Below are positions 10,533-18,158 of a stretch of 64,000 nt of DNA, in pieces. Below the pieces are notes generated by a model. The model searched no databases, was not told the DNA's origin, and saw only the letters and a list, made by a program, of their open reading frames with translations. Every line of letters begins with the position of its first letter. Position 1 is the stretch's first letter. The translations under genes and the position numbers were made by a program. Location: positions 62,001 to 126,000 of the forward strand of contig NZ_JABXKF010000032.1 in NCBI RefSeq assembly GCF_017115165.1, read 5' to 3'. The DNA is from Nostoc sp. LPT (GTDB lineage: Bacteria > Cyanobacteriota > Cyanobacteriia > Cyanobacteriales > Nostocaceae).

Positions 10533-11516
10533 CTAGACTCGCAAAGCCACCATTTTTTCCACAGCTTCTACTATTTGCTCTGGTTGGATGATTGTTAGTC
10601 GTTCCAGATTGCCGTTGTAAGGTGTGGGAATATCTTGGGAAGAAAGTCGTAGTACTGGCGCATCCAATTCATCGAATAAGCGATCGTTTATTGAGGCGAT
10701 GACTTCTGCTCCAATACCCGCAGTTCGCATCGATTCTTCCACAACAATGACTTTATGGGTTTTACGTATTGATGCACCAATGGTATCAAAATCTAATGGT
10801 TTGAGGGATATTAAATCGATAACTTCTGGATCGTATCCTTGTTTTTCAAGAGTTTTTACGGCTTGCACTACATGATGGCGCATCCGCGAGTAAGTAATAA
10901 TTGTCACGTCTTTTCCTGGACGGACAATTTCTGCTTTATCTAAGGGAAGCAGGTATTCTTCTTCTGGTAAATCTTCTTTCAAGTTGTAAAGCAGAACGTG
11001 TTCAAAGAACAACACTGGATTATCATCGCGGATAGCGGATTTCAGTAGTCCTTTAGCGTTTCTTGGTGTGGAGCAGGCAACAATCTTCAACCCCGGCACA
11101 GCTTGGAAGTAGGTTTCTAGTCGCTGGGAATGTTCTGCGCCTAGCTGCCGTCCTACACCTCCAGGGCCGCGAATTACCATCGGAATTTTAAAGTTACCGC
11201 CAGAAGTATAGCGCAGCATTCCAGCGTTGTTGGATATTTGGTTAAAGGCAAGCAGTAAAAAGCCCATATTCATGCCTTCAATGATTGGACGCAACCCAGT
11301 CATTGCGGCTCCTACAGCCATCCCAGTAAAGCTATTTTCAGCGATGGGGGTATCTAGAATGCGGAGTTCGCCATATTTTTGGTACAGGTCTTTGGTAACT
11401 TTATAGGAACCGCCGTAGTGTCCGACATCTTCACCGAGAACGAATACGCTGGAGTCACGCGCCATTTCTTCATCGATGGCTTCCCGTAAGGCGTTGAAGA
11501 ATAGTGTTTCTGCCAT
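10533..11516 (-). CDS. pdhB: Pyruvate dehydrogenase E1 component, beta subunit
   Basis: 327 residues of the transketolase-like beta subunit that, with the alpha subunit, decarboxylates pyruvate using thiamine diphosphate and passes the acetyl group to E2 lipoamide. Clear marks are [13 protein letters not shown] near the N-terminus, the [13 protein letters not shown] stretch, [13 protein letters not shown], and the C-terminal transketolase domain with [13 protein letters not shown]. Length is standard. The alpha subunit and E2 are not nearby, as is usual in cyanobacteria. A lipoyl synthase gene elsewhere in the window (45409) makes the cofactor used by the complex. Confidence 0.96.
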   Translation of the reverse strand: MAETLFFNALREAIDEEMARDSSVFVLGEDVGHYGGSYKVTKDLYQKYGELRILDTPIAENSFTGMAVGAAMTGLRPIIEGMNMGFLLLAFNQISNNAGMLRYTSGGNFKIPMVIRGPGGVGRQLGAEHSQRLETYFQAVPGLKIVACSTPRNAKGLLKSAIRDDNPVLFFEHVLLYNLKEDLPEEEYLLPLDKAEIVRPGKDVTIITYSRMRHHVVQAVKTLEKQGYDPEVIDLISLKPLDFDTIGASIRKTHKVIVVEESMRTAGIGAEVIASINDRLFDELDAPVLRLSSQDIPTPYNGNLERLTIIQPEQIVEAVEKMVALRV

Positions 11517-11847
11517 TTAGACCTTTTAGTACGATTATGGTTTTAGAATTTTATCGTGCTGCTGTCCCAAATACAGTGAGCGATCGCACTAGTTAGAGTT
11601 TAGGTTTTTTAAATAAACGGCCCCTAGCATAGAGCGAGTGATTGCCATAACTATATCAAAGCTATTTAACTTAGATTTTAGAGGTTTTGTAAGCGATCGC
11701 CTCCCACTCTAGCAAATGCGGCTGATTTGTCTATGTAATAAAACGTAGGTATATGTGTAAAATATACCTAAAATAATTCTGATTGAAAGATTCTAACTCA
11801 CTCTAGTCACACCAGAGTAAAAAATTTGTTGTAGCAATAATTTAAAT
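11517..11847. other. Intergenic gap with 8-bp inverted repeat at 11747-11769
   Basis: Promoter-side region of two divergent genes. An inverted repeat aggtatat/atatacct (11747-11754 and 11762-11769, 7-base loop) lies about 80 bp before the small gene at 11848 and could be an operator or part of a leader structure. Several HIP1-like gcgatcgc sites occur. No further gene is seen. Confidence 0.45.
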
Positions 11848-12021
11848 ATGCCTACTGTAGAACAATTGAAAACGTTGTTTATCTTAAGTTTTTGGGCTAC
11901 TAAAATGTATTTACCTGTGTTTTTAGTGCGAATCGATGAACGAACAAAAAATCTTGTAATTCTCGCTGGCGAGGAAAATGAAATTATAATTTACCTAGAC
12001 GGGAAGTGGAGATATGTATGA
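11848..12021 (+). CDS. Small DUF6888-like protein
   Basis: A 57-codon gene, easily missed by length filters. The protein starts MPTVEQLKTL, contains YLPVFLVRIDERTKN, and ends with an acidic, aromatic stretch closing in GKWRYV. By memory this matches the cyanobacterial DUF6888 family, in which a short protein of this kind precedes a DUF6887 partner. The stop codon overlaps the ATG of the next gene by 4 bases (atga at 12018-12021), strong support that both are real and coupled. Function is not known; the pairing, size and setting among toxin-antitoxin genes suggest a small two-component module, which is inference. Confidence 0.7.
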   Translation: MPTVEQLKTLFILSFWATKMYLPVFLVRIDERTKNLVILAGEENEIIIYLDGKWRYV

Positions 12022-12230
12022 GTAAGCCAGATTTTATGATAATGCCCCGTGTCCAATTGCGTCAATATATCCTTGACCACAGAGAAGATGATCAAGCCTT
12101 TCAAATTTATTTAGATCGATTCACCTCTGAAGACGCTGTAATCTTCCCTGCGCCGCAGTCAATAGATGATTTAGAAAACTTCCCAGAGTTGCATCAACAG
12201 AACTTAGAAAGACTACGAAAGCAAGCTTAA
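12018..12230 (+). CDS. Small DUF6887-like protein
   Basis: From the ATG at 12018 (MSKPDFMIM), 70 residues. The segment RVQLRQYILDHREDDQAFQIYLDR is the recognisable core: an arginine/leucine helix, then the His-Arg-Glu-Asp-Asp-x-Ala-Phe turn found in DUF6887 proteins of cyanobacteria. The second half is acidic and ends in a basic helix. The ATG overlaps the preceding gene's stop, so the two are translated together. A GTG at 12006 is in frame but is inside the upstream gene and less likely. Role unknown. Confidence 0.7.
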   Translation: MSKPDFMIMPRVQLRQYILDHREDDQAFQIYLDRFTSEDAVIFPAPQSIDDLENFPELHQQNLERLRKQA

Positions 12231-12268
12231 ACCTTCTCCAACAAAACAAACGAAGCTTATGAAGATAT

Positions 12269-12299
12269 ATACCGGACTTCTGATGTATCAGTCCGGTAT
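12269..12299 (+). terminator. Stem-loop after the DUF6888/6887 pair
   Basis: A perfect 10-bp inverted repeat, ataccggact (12269-12278) with agtccggtat (12290-12299), loop of 11 bases, lies 38 bp after the DUF6887-like stop. There is no run of T after it, so it may stabilise the 3' end rather than be a full intrinsic terminator. Confidence 0.5.
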
Positions 12300-12388
12300 C
12301 TGGGCATTAAATTTATGGTTTTGTATGGTGAGTTAAGCGCACTCATAACTCAATACAGTTAACATAGAGCAACAAAAACCTCATGTAG

Positions 12389-12408
12389 AGACGCGAAAAA
12401 TCGCGTCT
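12389..12408. repeat. Hairpin repeat agacgcga/tcgcgtct
   Basis: An 8-bp perfect inverted repeat around an aaaa loop. Elements with this gagacgcgaaaaatcgcgtctc core are commonly dispersed in Nostoc genomes; here it stands in non-coding sequence between the small gene pair and a TPR remnant. Confidence 0.5.
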
Positions 12409-12567
12409 TCAAAGACCAATTATCTACACCAATAACTAATAATTAATTTTTCCCAAACAATCGATCCAAGAAATCAATTTTTACCGCCAGATTGATTATC
12501 CCTCTATTTGTAGCAGCGTCCGTAATTTCAGCATTATTCAGTGCTATAATATATGGCTCACCTCCAA

Positions 12568-12780
12568 TTAATTGGTACGTAAATCTTCAATGATTTCAAT
12601 AGCTGCTTGAATATGTGTTTGGGCTTGTTGTAAATTACCGCGATCGCGTTCTAGTTTAGCTATGTTATAGAGGGTGATGACTAGCCCTCCCTTGTCCCCC
12701 ACTGCACGGCGTATGGGTAAAGCTTGGTTGTAGTATTTGAGCGCTTCTTGCTTTTCTCCTAAATCGTTGTAGACTAATTC
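12568..12780 (-). pseudogene. TPR-protein remnant (C-terminal end)
   Basis: The minus strand keeps about 70 codons of tetratricopeptide repeat ending in a normal stop at 12568: NDLGEKQEALKYYNQALP, then LYNIAKLERDRGNLQQAQ, then AAIEIIEDLRTN. Reading back from 12780 the frame meets a TAG within three codons, and no start is available. The TPR units match the repeat region of the long cyanobacterial TPR or TPR-CHAT proteins. Only this short piece is left, so it is a fragment, not a small gene. Confidence 0.65.
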
Positions 12781-12863
12781 AGCCTTCTACTGAATATGAA
12801 GTCTCGGTTACAGAAGATGAGATAGGTTTCAAAAAAACTTATAACCGATTAACACTAAAATAA

Positions 12864-12983
12864 TTAAGAAAACGAGTGAAAGAGACTGGTTCAGATATAA
12901 ATCAAGCAACGCTTGAAGAAATCAGCCAAATAGTCAAATAAGTTAGGCAAGAACTTTGGACTGATATATTAGGTATTCATTAG
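12864..12983 (+). pseudogene. Decayed second copy of the downstream antitoxin
   Basis: Codons 12894-12965 translate as a 24-residue match to the end of the intact antitoxin at 13006: NQATLEEISQIVK, a TAA in place of Asp, then VRQELW. The intact gene reads NQPTLEEISEIVKDVRQELW. The front half of this copy is gone and no start is present. It ends at a TAG at 12981-12983, 22 bp before the intact gene. This is best read as the remains of a tandem duplicate or an older antitoxin that was replaced. Confidence 0.6.
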
Positions 12984-13005
12984 AATGCGATAAAGGAGTA
13001 AACTT

Positions 13006-13275
13006 ATGCAGACAGATCCAATTATCAGAGTCACTGATGAAAAGCAAATAAATCTCCCAGCAGAAATTGAATCTCAACTGATACCTGGTGATGAATACAG
13101 AGTAATTCTAAAGCAAAATTGTATTGTTTTAGAAAAAATTACTCAGCAAAATGTAGATTTAGATGATTTTTTACAAAGTCTTGAACAATTAGAACCCGAT
13201 CCAAATCAACCCACGCTAGAAGAAATTAGTGAAATTGTTAAGGATGTCAGACAGGAGTTATGGTCTAATCCATGA
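13006..13275 (+). CDS. Antitoxin, partner of PIN-domain toxin
   Basis: 89 residues with a SpoVT/AbrB-like start: IRVTDEKQINLPAEIESQLIPGDEYRVIL resembles the beta-strand swapped-hairpin DNA-binding unit of antitoxins. The acidic second half (LEQLEPDPNQPTLEEISEIVKDVRQELW) is like antitoxin tails that cover a toxin's active site. A gaggag-like aaggag lies just before the ATG. Its stop overlaps the ATG of a PIN toxin gene by the atga arrangement typical of such operons, but the toxin is truncated, so this antitoxin may now be an orphan that still binds DNA or related toxins. Confidence 0.7.
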   Translation: MQTDPIIRVTDEKQINLPAEIESQLIPGDEYRVILKQNCIVLEKITQQNVDLDDFLQSLEQLEPDPNQPTLEEISEIVKDVRQELWSNP

Positions 13276-13418
13276 GAGTTATCCTTGATGTAAATGTTTG
13301 GATTTCAGCCTTGTTGTGGGGAGGTGTTCCTGGTAAAACCTTGCGTTTAGCAAGAAATAAACAAATTAATATATTTGCTTCTGAATTTTTATTAGAACTA
13401 GAAACAACTTTAATTTAG
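13272..13418 (+). pseudogene. Truncated PIN-domain toxin
   Basis: 48 codons start with MRVILDVNVWISALLWGG, the N-terminal PIN signature with its first catalytic Asp, and continue to a segment corresponding to the LLxELExxL helix, where a TAG ends the frame. Full PIN toxins of this class are about 130-140 residues and need later acidic residues to bind metal. Those are absent, and the following sequence belongs to another gene fragment, so the toxin gene was cut by a rearrangement. The start overlaps the antitoxin stop (13272-13275). Confidence 0.75.
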
Positions 13419-13624
13419 GACAATGTGTAGCCAAAATGTTAGCAGCAAGAATATTTAACGAACAAGCAGGTAATGAAAATTTGATAATTTATGGAACTGT
13501 CACAACTGGAAGTATTTGGCAATTTTGAAAATTATAAGGTCAATCTATCCAGATTGATTTAAGTGAATATTATCTTAAAGATGTCAATAAAATTTTAGGA
13601 ATCTTAGGTAGTGGTGTCTGGTGA
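13418..13624 (+). pseudogene. Fragment of an unidentified protein with internal stops
   Basis: Directly joined to the cut end of the PIN gene. In one frame it reads [12 protein letters not shown], then [16 protein letters not shown], two stops, then IQIDLSEYYLKDVNKILGIL. I believe I have seen this YGTVTTG...W pattern in uncharacterised, nuclease-like cyanobacterial proteins, but I cannot name the family with confidence. No start codon and two in-frame stops make it a remnant. A further open stretch (IPKTPAQKAFDNILSKV, about 13636-13720) may be its tail or another fragment. Confidence 0.5.
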
Positions 13625-13743
13625 AAAATTATAATTAAGTAGCGATCGCATTCCTAAAACACCTGCTCAAAAGGCTTTTGACAATATACTGTCTAAAGTA
13701 ACTTACTATTTAGATTGATATATCTACTGCACTAAAAACAAAA

Positions 13744-13971
13744 ATGAAGCAAACAACACAATTTACTGCTATCATTGAGCGCGAAAAGGATGGCTATGTA
13801 TCCCTCTGTCCCGAACTCGATATCGCCAGCCAAGGTGACACAATTGAAGAGGCACAGAATAACCTAATTGAGGCATTAGAATTATTTTTTGAGACAGCAG
13901 ATCCTTCTGAAATTCAGCAAAGGTTGCACACAGAAGTTTTTGTTACACGCCTAGAGGTAAATATTGGGTAA
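13744..13971 (+). CDS. hicB: HicB-family antitoxin
   Basis: 75 residues with the HicB partial RNase-H-like fold: FTAIIEREKDGYVSLCPELDIASQGDTIEEAQNNL shows the strand-turn-strand with the conserved CPELD/xxxGDTxEEA signature. There is no added C-terminal DNA-binding domain, so this is the short form. HicB neutralises HicA by covering its active site. hicA begins 8 bases before this stop on the same strand, in the order antitoxin-toxin. Both genes look intact, unlike the pair just upstream. Confidence 0.85.
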   Translation: MKQTTQFTAIIEREKDGYVSLCPELDIASQGDTIEEAQNNLIEALELFFETADPSEIQQRLHTEVFVTRLEVNIG

Positions 13972-14188
13972 ACTGCGTGTTTTTTCTGCTAGAGAAGTCT
14001 GCCGCATTCTGGAAGAGAACGGTTTTGTACAAGTGCGCCAGCGTGGTAGTCACATTATCATGCAGATGCAAATCGAAGATTCAACAATTACTATTCCTAT
14101 TCCTAATTACGAAGAGTTACGCATCGGTACTTTGCGATCTATTATTCGTCAGTCAGGATTACCTCGTGTTTTATTTGAAGTTACTTAA
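13964..14188 (+). CDS. hicA: HicA-family mRNA interferase toxin
   Basis: 74 residues starting from TTG at 13964, which overlaps the hicB stop by 8 bases; no ATG is available. The fold is the small dsRNA-binding-like HicA domain: SAREVCRILEENGFVQVRQRGSHIIM contains the catalytic histidine in the GSH motif, followed by TITIPIPNYEELRIGTLRSIIRQSGL. HicA cleaves mRNA without the ribosome. The catalytic histidine and basic residues are kept, so it is probably functional and held in check by HicB. An alternative frame at 13977 is a shadow. Confidence 0.85.
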   Translation: MGKLRVFSAREVCRILEENGFVQVRQRGSHIIMQMQIEDSTITIPIPNYEELRIGTLRSIIRQSGLPRVLFEVT

Positions 14189-14222
14189 AGCGAAAAAGCC
14201 TTTTTCGCTTTATATTGAACTT

Positions 14223-14251
14223 GCGTAGGCGTAGCCCAACCCAGGCATCGC
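14223..14251. repeat. Dispersed repeat, gcgtaggcgtagccc...ggcatcgc
   Basis: A copy of the imperfect palindromic element also found near 5900, 21689, 22037 and 50935. Core left half gcgtaggcgtagccc and right half ggcatcgc. It lies between hicA and the 3' end of hemB. Confidence 0.6.
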
Positions 14252-14398
14252 ACTAGCCATAAACAAAGAATCTCACGCCCAAACACTAAAACACAACTCT
14301 GTGTCTTTGCGCCTCTGCGTGAGATTTCCCACTAAATTAGTATTCAATATGCCTAGCCTACTTTAACAGTTATCAATTATCAGTTAACTGTTGACTGT

Positions 14399-15382
14399 TC
14401 ACTGATTTAACCATCGCGCCGTATCTTTAGCATGATAAGTCAAAATCAAGTCAGCACCAGCGCGTTTAAACCCAGTTAAAGTTTCTAAAACCACTCGCTC
14501 TTCATCAATCCAACCATTGAGAGCCGCAGCTTTCACCATCGCATACTCACCAGAAACATTGTAAGCCGCAACTGGTAAGTTACTCGCTTCTTTAACGCGC
14601 CATATAATATCCATGTATGCCAAGGCTGGCTTAACCATGAGCATATCAGCACCTTCAGCGATATCTAATTCAATTTCTTTAATCGCTTCGCGGGCATTAC
14701 CTGGGTCCATTTGGTAAGTTCTTCTGTCCCCAAATTGTGGTGTTGAGTCTGCTGCATCCCGGAATGGGCCATAATAGCCCGAAGCATACTTAGCAGCATA
14801 AGATAAAATCGGCGTATCTTGAAATCCTGCTTCATCCAAACCCTGACGAATTGCTTGCACAAACCCATCCATCATCCCCGAAGGCGCGATGATATCGGCA
14901 CCAGCTTTTGCTTGAGAAACCGCTGTTTTCTTCAACAATTCCAGAGTTGGGTCATTTAAAACTCGTCCTGTTAAATCACCAACTTGCAGATAACCACAAT
15001 GACCGTGGCTAGTATACTCACACAAACAAGTATCAGCAATTACAATCAAATCTGGCACTGCTGCTTTTACCGCCGTCGCTGCTTTTTGGACGATACCGCA
15101 ATCATGCCAAGCGCCAGTGGCATCCACATCTTTATCAGCCGGAATCCCAAATAGAATAATAGAAGGAATTCCTAAGTCGTAAACTTCTTTTGCTTCTTCA
15201 ACAATTTTATCTACCGAAAGTTGGTAGACTCCAGGCATCGATTTCACCTCATTAGCGATTCCCTCACCTGGTACAGCAAATAGTGGGTAGATTAAATCGC
15301 TTGTTGTTAAAACAGTTTCACGAACCATCCGGCGCAGTTGAGGATGAGTACGCAGACGACGGGGGCGATGTATAGGAAACAT
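14399..15382 (-). CDS. hemB: Delta-aminolevulinic acid dehydratase
   Basis: 327 residues, normal length for porphobilinogen synthase, which condenses two 5-aminolevulinate molecules in the heme and chlorophyll pathway. The N-terminus has [17 protein letters not shown]; residues [14 protein letters not shown] form the metal-binding region with three cysteines, and two catalytic lysines sit in [15 protein letters not shown] and [14 protein letters not shown] conserved YNVSGEYAM stretch follows. It is transcribed away from the DUF4870 region and toward hicA, and appears to stand alone. Confidence 0.97.
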   Translation of the reverse strand: MFPIHRPRRLRTHPQLRRMVRETVLTTSDLIYPLFAVPGEGIANEVKSMPGVYQLSVDKIVEEAKEVYDLGIPSIILFGIPADKDVDATGAWHDCGIVQKAATAVKAAVPDLIVIADTCLCEYTSHGHCGYLQVGDLTGRVLNDPTLELLKKTAVSQAKAGADIIAPSGMMDGFVQAIRQGLDEAGFQDTPILSYAAKYASGYYGPFRDAADSTPQFGDRRTYQMDPGNAREAIKEIELDIAEGADMLMVKPALAYMDIIWRVKEASNLPVAAYNVSGEYAMVKAAALNGWIDEERVVLETLTGFKRAGADLILTYHAKDTARWLNQ

Positions 15383-15848
15383 AAAATTTTATGAAGAAGA
15401 ACAACGCAAATGGACACAAAACAAAGCGTCACAAAAGCAGGCTAAAATTTTCCTGCCGTCAGACAGACTACAAACAGTGCTTAACTGTCCTTTGCCCTAC
15501 TCTTAATCAAGTTGTAGGGCAATTTTGTATTCTACAGCTTGGTTGTACCCATCCGACGGACTGGAAAAAAAACAACATTATGAAGCAATTCAAAATTCAA
15601 AATGATAAGACCATCTGTTGGCAAAATATTGGAGAATTGAGGGTGGAAATTTAAACGCAAAGTGGAGGCAAGCGCGGTCTTCTCCCAAAGGGAGAGGCTA
15701 GCGCCAAGGGGGTTTACCCCATGAGTGACTGCCGGCGCAGAGGTCAACGCAGAGGCACGCAGAGAATTCGCTACGAATTAATGAAATTTTGTACTCGGTA
15801 GCAGATAATTGACAATGCCCAATGCCCCATGCCCAATGATAATTTGTG
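15383..15848. other. Intergenic gap with Nostoc-type repeats
   Basis: About 465 bases. 15675-15735 carries a ctcccaaagggagaggctagcgccaag element and nearby gcagaggtcaacgcagaggcacgcagag, both styles of dispersed repeat common in Nostoc. A ccaatgccccatgcccaatg repeat follows near 15820. Short frames here on either strand have no domain or ribosome site and I do not call them genes. Confidence 0.5.
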
Positions 15849-16208
15849 TTAAACAACTCGGAAAATATAGGGATAACGGAAGGGTATATCAGGATTGCTG
15901 AAAACTCCGATAAGCGCCCAAATTGTTAATCCCCAGTGTAATAGATATCCCACACCAGCTAGTGGCCCCAACAATAATAAAGGTAAGACTAACCAGCCGA
16001 ATATAAAAAACAGCGCTCCTAGAATTGCACCATAAAACCAAACATTAAAGTGGAAATTGATAGATTCTTTGGCGTTTTCTTTAACAACAGGATCGTCAGA
16101 TACAAGCAGTATGGCGATAGGTATGCCTACAGATACCAATGTTGTGCTGAAAAAAATCGCTCCATGAGACAAGGCAGATAGAAGCTTTCGCTTGTCTGTG
16201 TCGTACAT
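15849..16208 (-). CDS. DUF4870 membrane protein
   Basis: 119 residues with a good aggag site 7 bases before the ATG. It shows the DUF4870 (Tic20-like) layout: a short N-terminus, LSALSHGAIFF, a first membrane hairpin, the NAKESINFHFNVWFYG segment that marks the family, two close membrane helices (LGALFFIFGWLVLPLLLLGPLAG), and a last helix. The function of the family is not known; distant similarity to Tic20-type proteins has been noted. It faces prfC with 125 bp between the divergent starts. Confidence 0.85.
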   Translation of the reverse strand: MYDTDKRKLLSALSHGAIFFSTTLVSVGIPIAILLVSDDPVVKENAKESINFHFNVWFYGAILGALFFIFGWLVLPLLLLGPLAGVGYLLHWGLTIWALIGVFSNPDIPFRYPYIFRVV

Positions 16209-16332
16209 TACTTTCTCCTATTTAGTCAGATTGTTGGTTATACTACGACCCTATCACGAGCATCGTTGTCTTAAGATTAAAAGACTTGCCAGAGTCAAAA
16301 AAAATTAAGCTACCTAACAAACAAATACATTT

Positions 16333-17961
16333 ATGTCTACTGAACTTCAGTCTGAACTGATTCAAGCAGTTGAACTTCGCCGCAACTTTGCGATTATATC
16401 TCACCCGGATGCAGGTAAAACTACACTAACTGAAAAGCTACTCCTGTATGGGGGTGCAATTCACGAAGCTGGGGCAGTCAAAGCACGACGGGCACAGCGA
16501 AAGGCTACTTCTGACTGGATGGCGATGGAGCAACAACGGGGTATTTCCATTACCTCCACAGTGTTGCAATTTGAATACCGGAATTGTCAAATTAATTTAT
16601 TAGACACTCCCGGACACCAAGATTTCAGTGAAGATACTTATCGCACCCTTGCCGCCGCCGATAATGCCGTGATGTTGATTGATGCGGCAAAAGGTTTGGA
16701 ACCCCAAACGCGCAAATTGTTTGAAGTGTGTAAGTTGCGGGGTATCCCAATTTTTACATTTATCAACAAGCTTGATCGCCCAGGAAGGGAACCTCTGGAA
16801 CTGTTGGATGAAATTGAGCAAGAATTGGGATTGCAAACCTATGCGGTAAATTGGCCAATTGGTATGGGCGATCGCTTTAAAGGTGTTTTTGACCGACACA
16901 AGCAACAAATACACCTGTTTGAACGCAGCGCCCACGGTAGCCGAGAAGCCCGTGATACGATAGTGGAATTAGGCGATCCGAGAATAGAAGAACAGCTAGA
17001 ACAAAACTTGTACTACCAACTGAAAAACGATCTAGAACTGTTAGAAGGAGTTGGTCCAGAGCTAGATTTACAGTTGATACACCAAGGCAAAATGACGCCT
17101 GTGTTCTTTGGTAGCGCCATGACTAACTTCGGGGTAGAGTTATTTCTCAAGTATTTCCTCGACTATGCCCTCAAACCCGGTTCTCATGTCAGCAGTGTTG
17201 GCGAAGTTCCGCCTACATACCCGGAATTTTCAGGGTTTGTCTTCAAACTGCAAGCGAATATGGACCCAAAACACCGCGATCGCGTCGCATTTATCCGGGT
17301 CTGCACTGGTAAGTTTGAAAAAGATATGATGGTGAATCACGCCCGCATTGGTAAACTTATCCGTCTATCTCGCCCGCAAAAACTTTTTGCTCAAGAGCGA
17401 GAATCGATTGATGTGGCTTATCCTGGCGATGTGATCGGTTTGAACAATCCCGGTGTTTTTGCGATCGGGGATACAATTTACACGGGACAAAAGCTCGAAT
17501 ATGAGGGGATTCCGTATTTTTCGCCGGAACTGTTTGCGTCTCTGAGGAATCCCAACCCCTCGAAGTCTAAACAATTCCAAAAAGGCGTTGCGGAATTGCG
17601 AGAAGAAGGTGCTGTACAAATTATGTATTCAACTGATGAAGCCAAGCGCGATCCAATTTTGGCGGCGGTGGGTCAGTTGCAATTCGAGGTAGTGCAGTTT
17701 CGCTTACAAAATGAGTATGGTGTAGAAACCATACTAGACTTATTGCCCTACAGTGTCGCCCGTTGGGTTGAGGGTGGTTGGGAAGCATTAGAAAAAGTGG
17801 GACGAATATTCAATACCACTACAGTTAAAGACAGCATGGGACGACCAGTGTTGCTATTCCGTAATGAATGGAATTGTCAACAGTTATTGGGCGACCATCC
17901 AGAGTTAAAATTAAGCGCGATTGCCCCAGTATTTTCTAGTCAACAACCAGTGGAGGAGTGA
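16333..17961 (+). CDS. prfC: Peptide chain release factor 3
   Basis: 542 residues of the translational GTPase RF3, which removes RF1/RF2 from the ribosome after termination. The GTPase motifs are intact: [12 protein letters not shown] (P loop), [10 protein letters not shown] (switch I), [18 protein letters not shown] (G3) and INKLDR (G4). The C-terminal domain includes [17 protein letters not shown] and [16 protein letters not shown]. Length matches the family. The gene stands alone between the DUF4870 gene and the M48-like gene. Confidence 0.97.
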   Translation: MSTELQSELIQAVELRRNFAIISHPDAGKTTLTEKLLLYGGAIHEAGAVKARRAQRKATSDWMAMEQQRGISITSTVLQFEYRNCQINLLDTPGHQDFSEDTYRTLAAADNAVMLIDAAKGLEPQTRKLFEVCKLRGIPIFTFINKLDRPGREPLELLDEIEQELGLQTYAVNWPIGMGDRFKGVFDRHKQQIHLFERSAHGSREARDTIVELGDPRIEEQLEQNLYYQLKNDLELLEGVGPELDLQLIHQGKMTPVFFGSAMTNFGVELFLKYFLDYALKPGSHVSSVGEVPPTYPEFSGFVFKLQANMDPKHRDRVAFIRVCTGKFEKDMMVNHARIGKLIRLSRPQKLFAQERESIDVAYPGDVIGLNNPGVFAIGDTIYTGQKLEYEGIPYFSPELFASLRNPNPSKSKQFQKGVAELREEGAVQIMYSTDEAKRDPILAAVGQLQFEVVQFRLQNEYGVETILDLLPYSVARWVEGGWEALEKVGRIFNTTTVKDSMGRPVLLFRNEWNCQQLLGDHPELKLSAIAPVFSSQQPVEE

Positions 17962-18158
17962 AGAAGAATACAGAATCCAGAATTCAGAATTATTCCTACA
18001 AAAGAGCCAACTGAATTCTGACGACTGACGTCTTTATTCAATCTTTATCATTCACTTGACAAGCAAAACTTGAGCGCGGTTGATTTCCACGGTATCCGAG
18101 GTTCGCGCTTTCGCACAAACGTGGATCATTTAGAAGAGATTGGAGTGCCAGAATTTGT

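Noticed and set aside
15391-15747. Short open frames on both strands downstream of hemB start
   Set aside because: No domain, no ribosome site, and much of the sequence is dispersed repeat.
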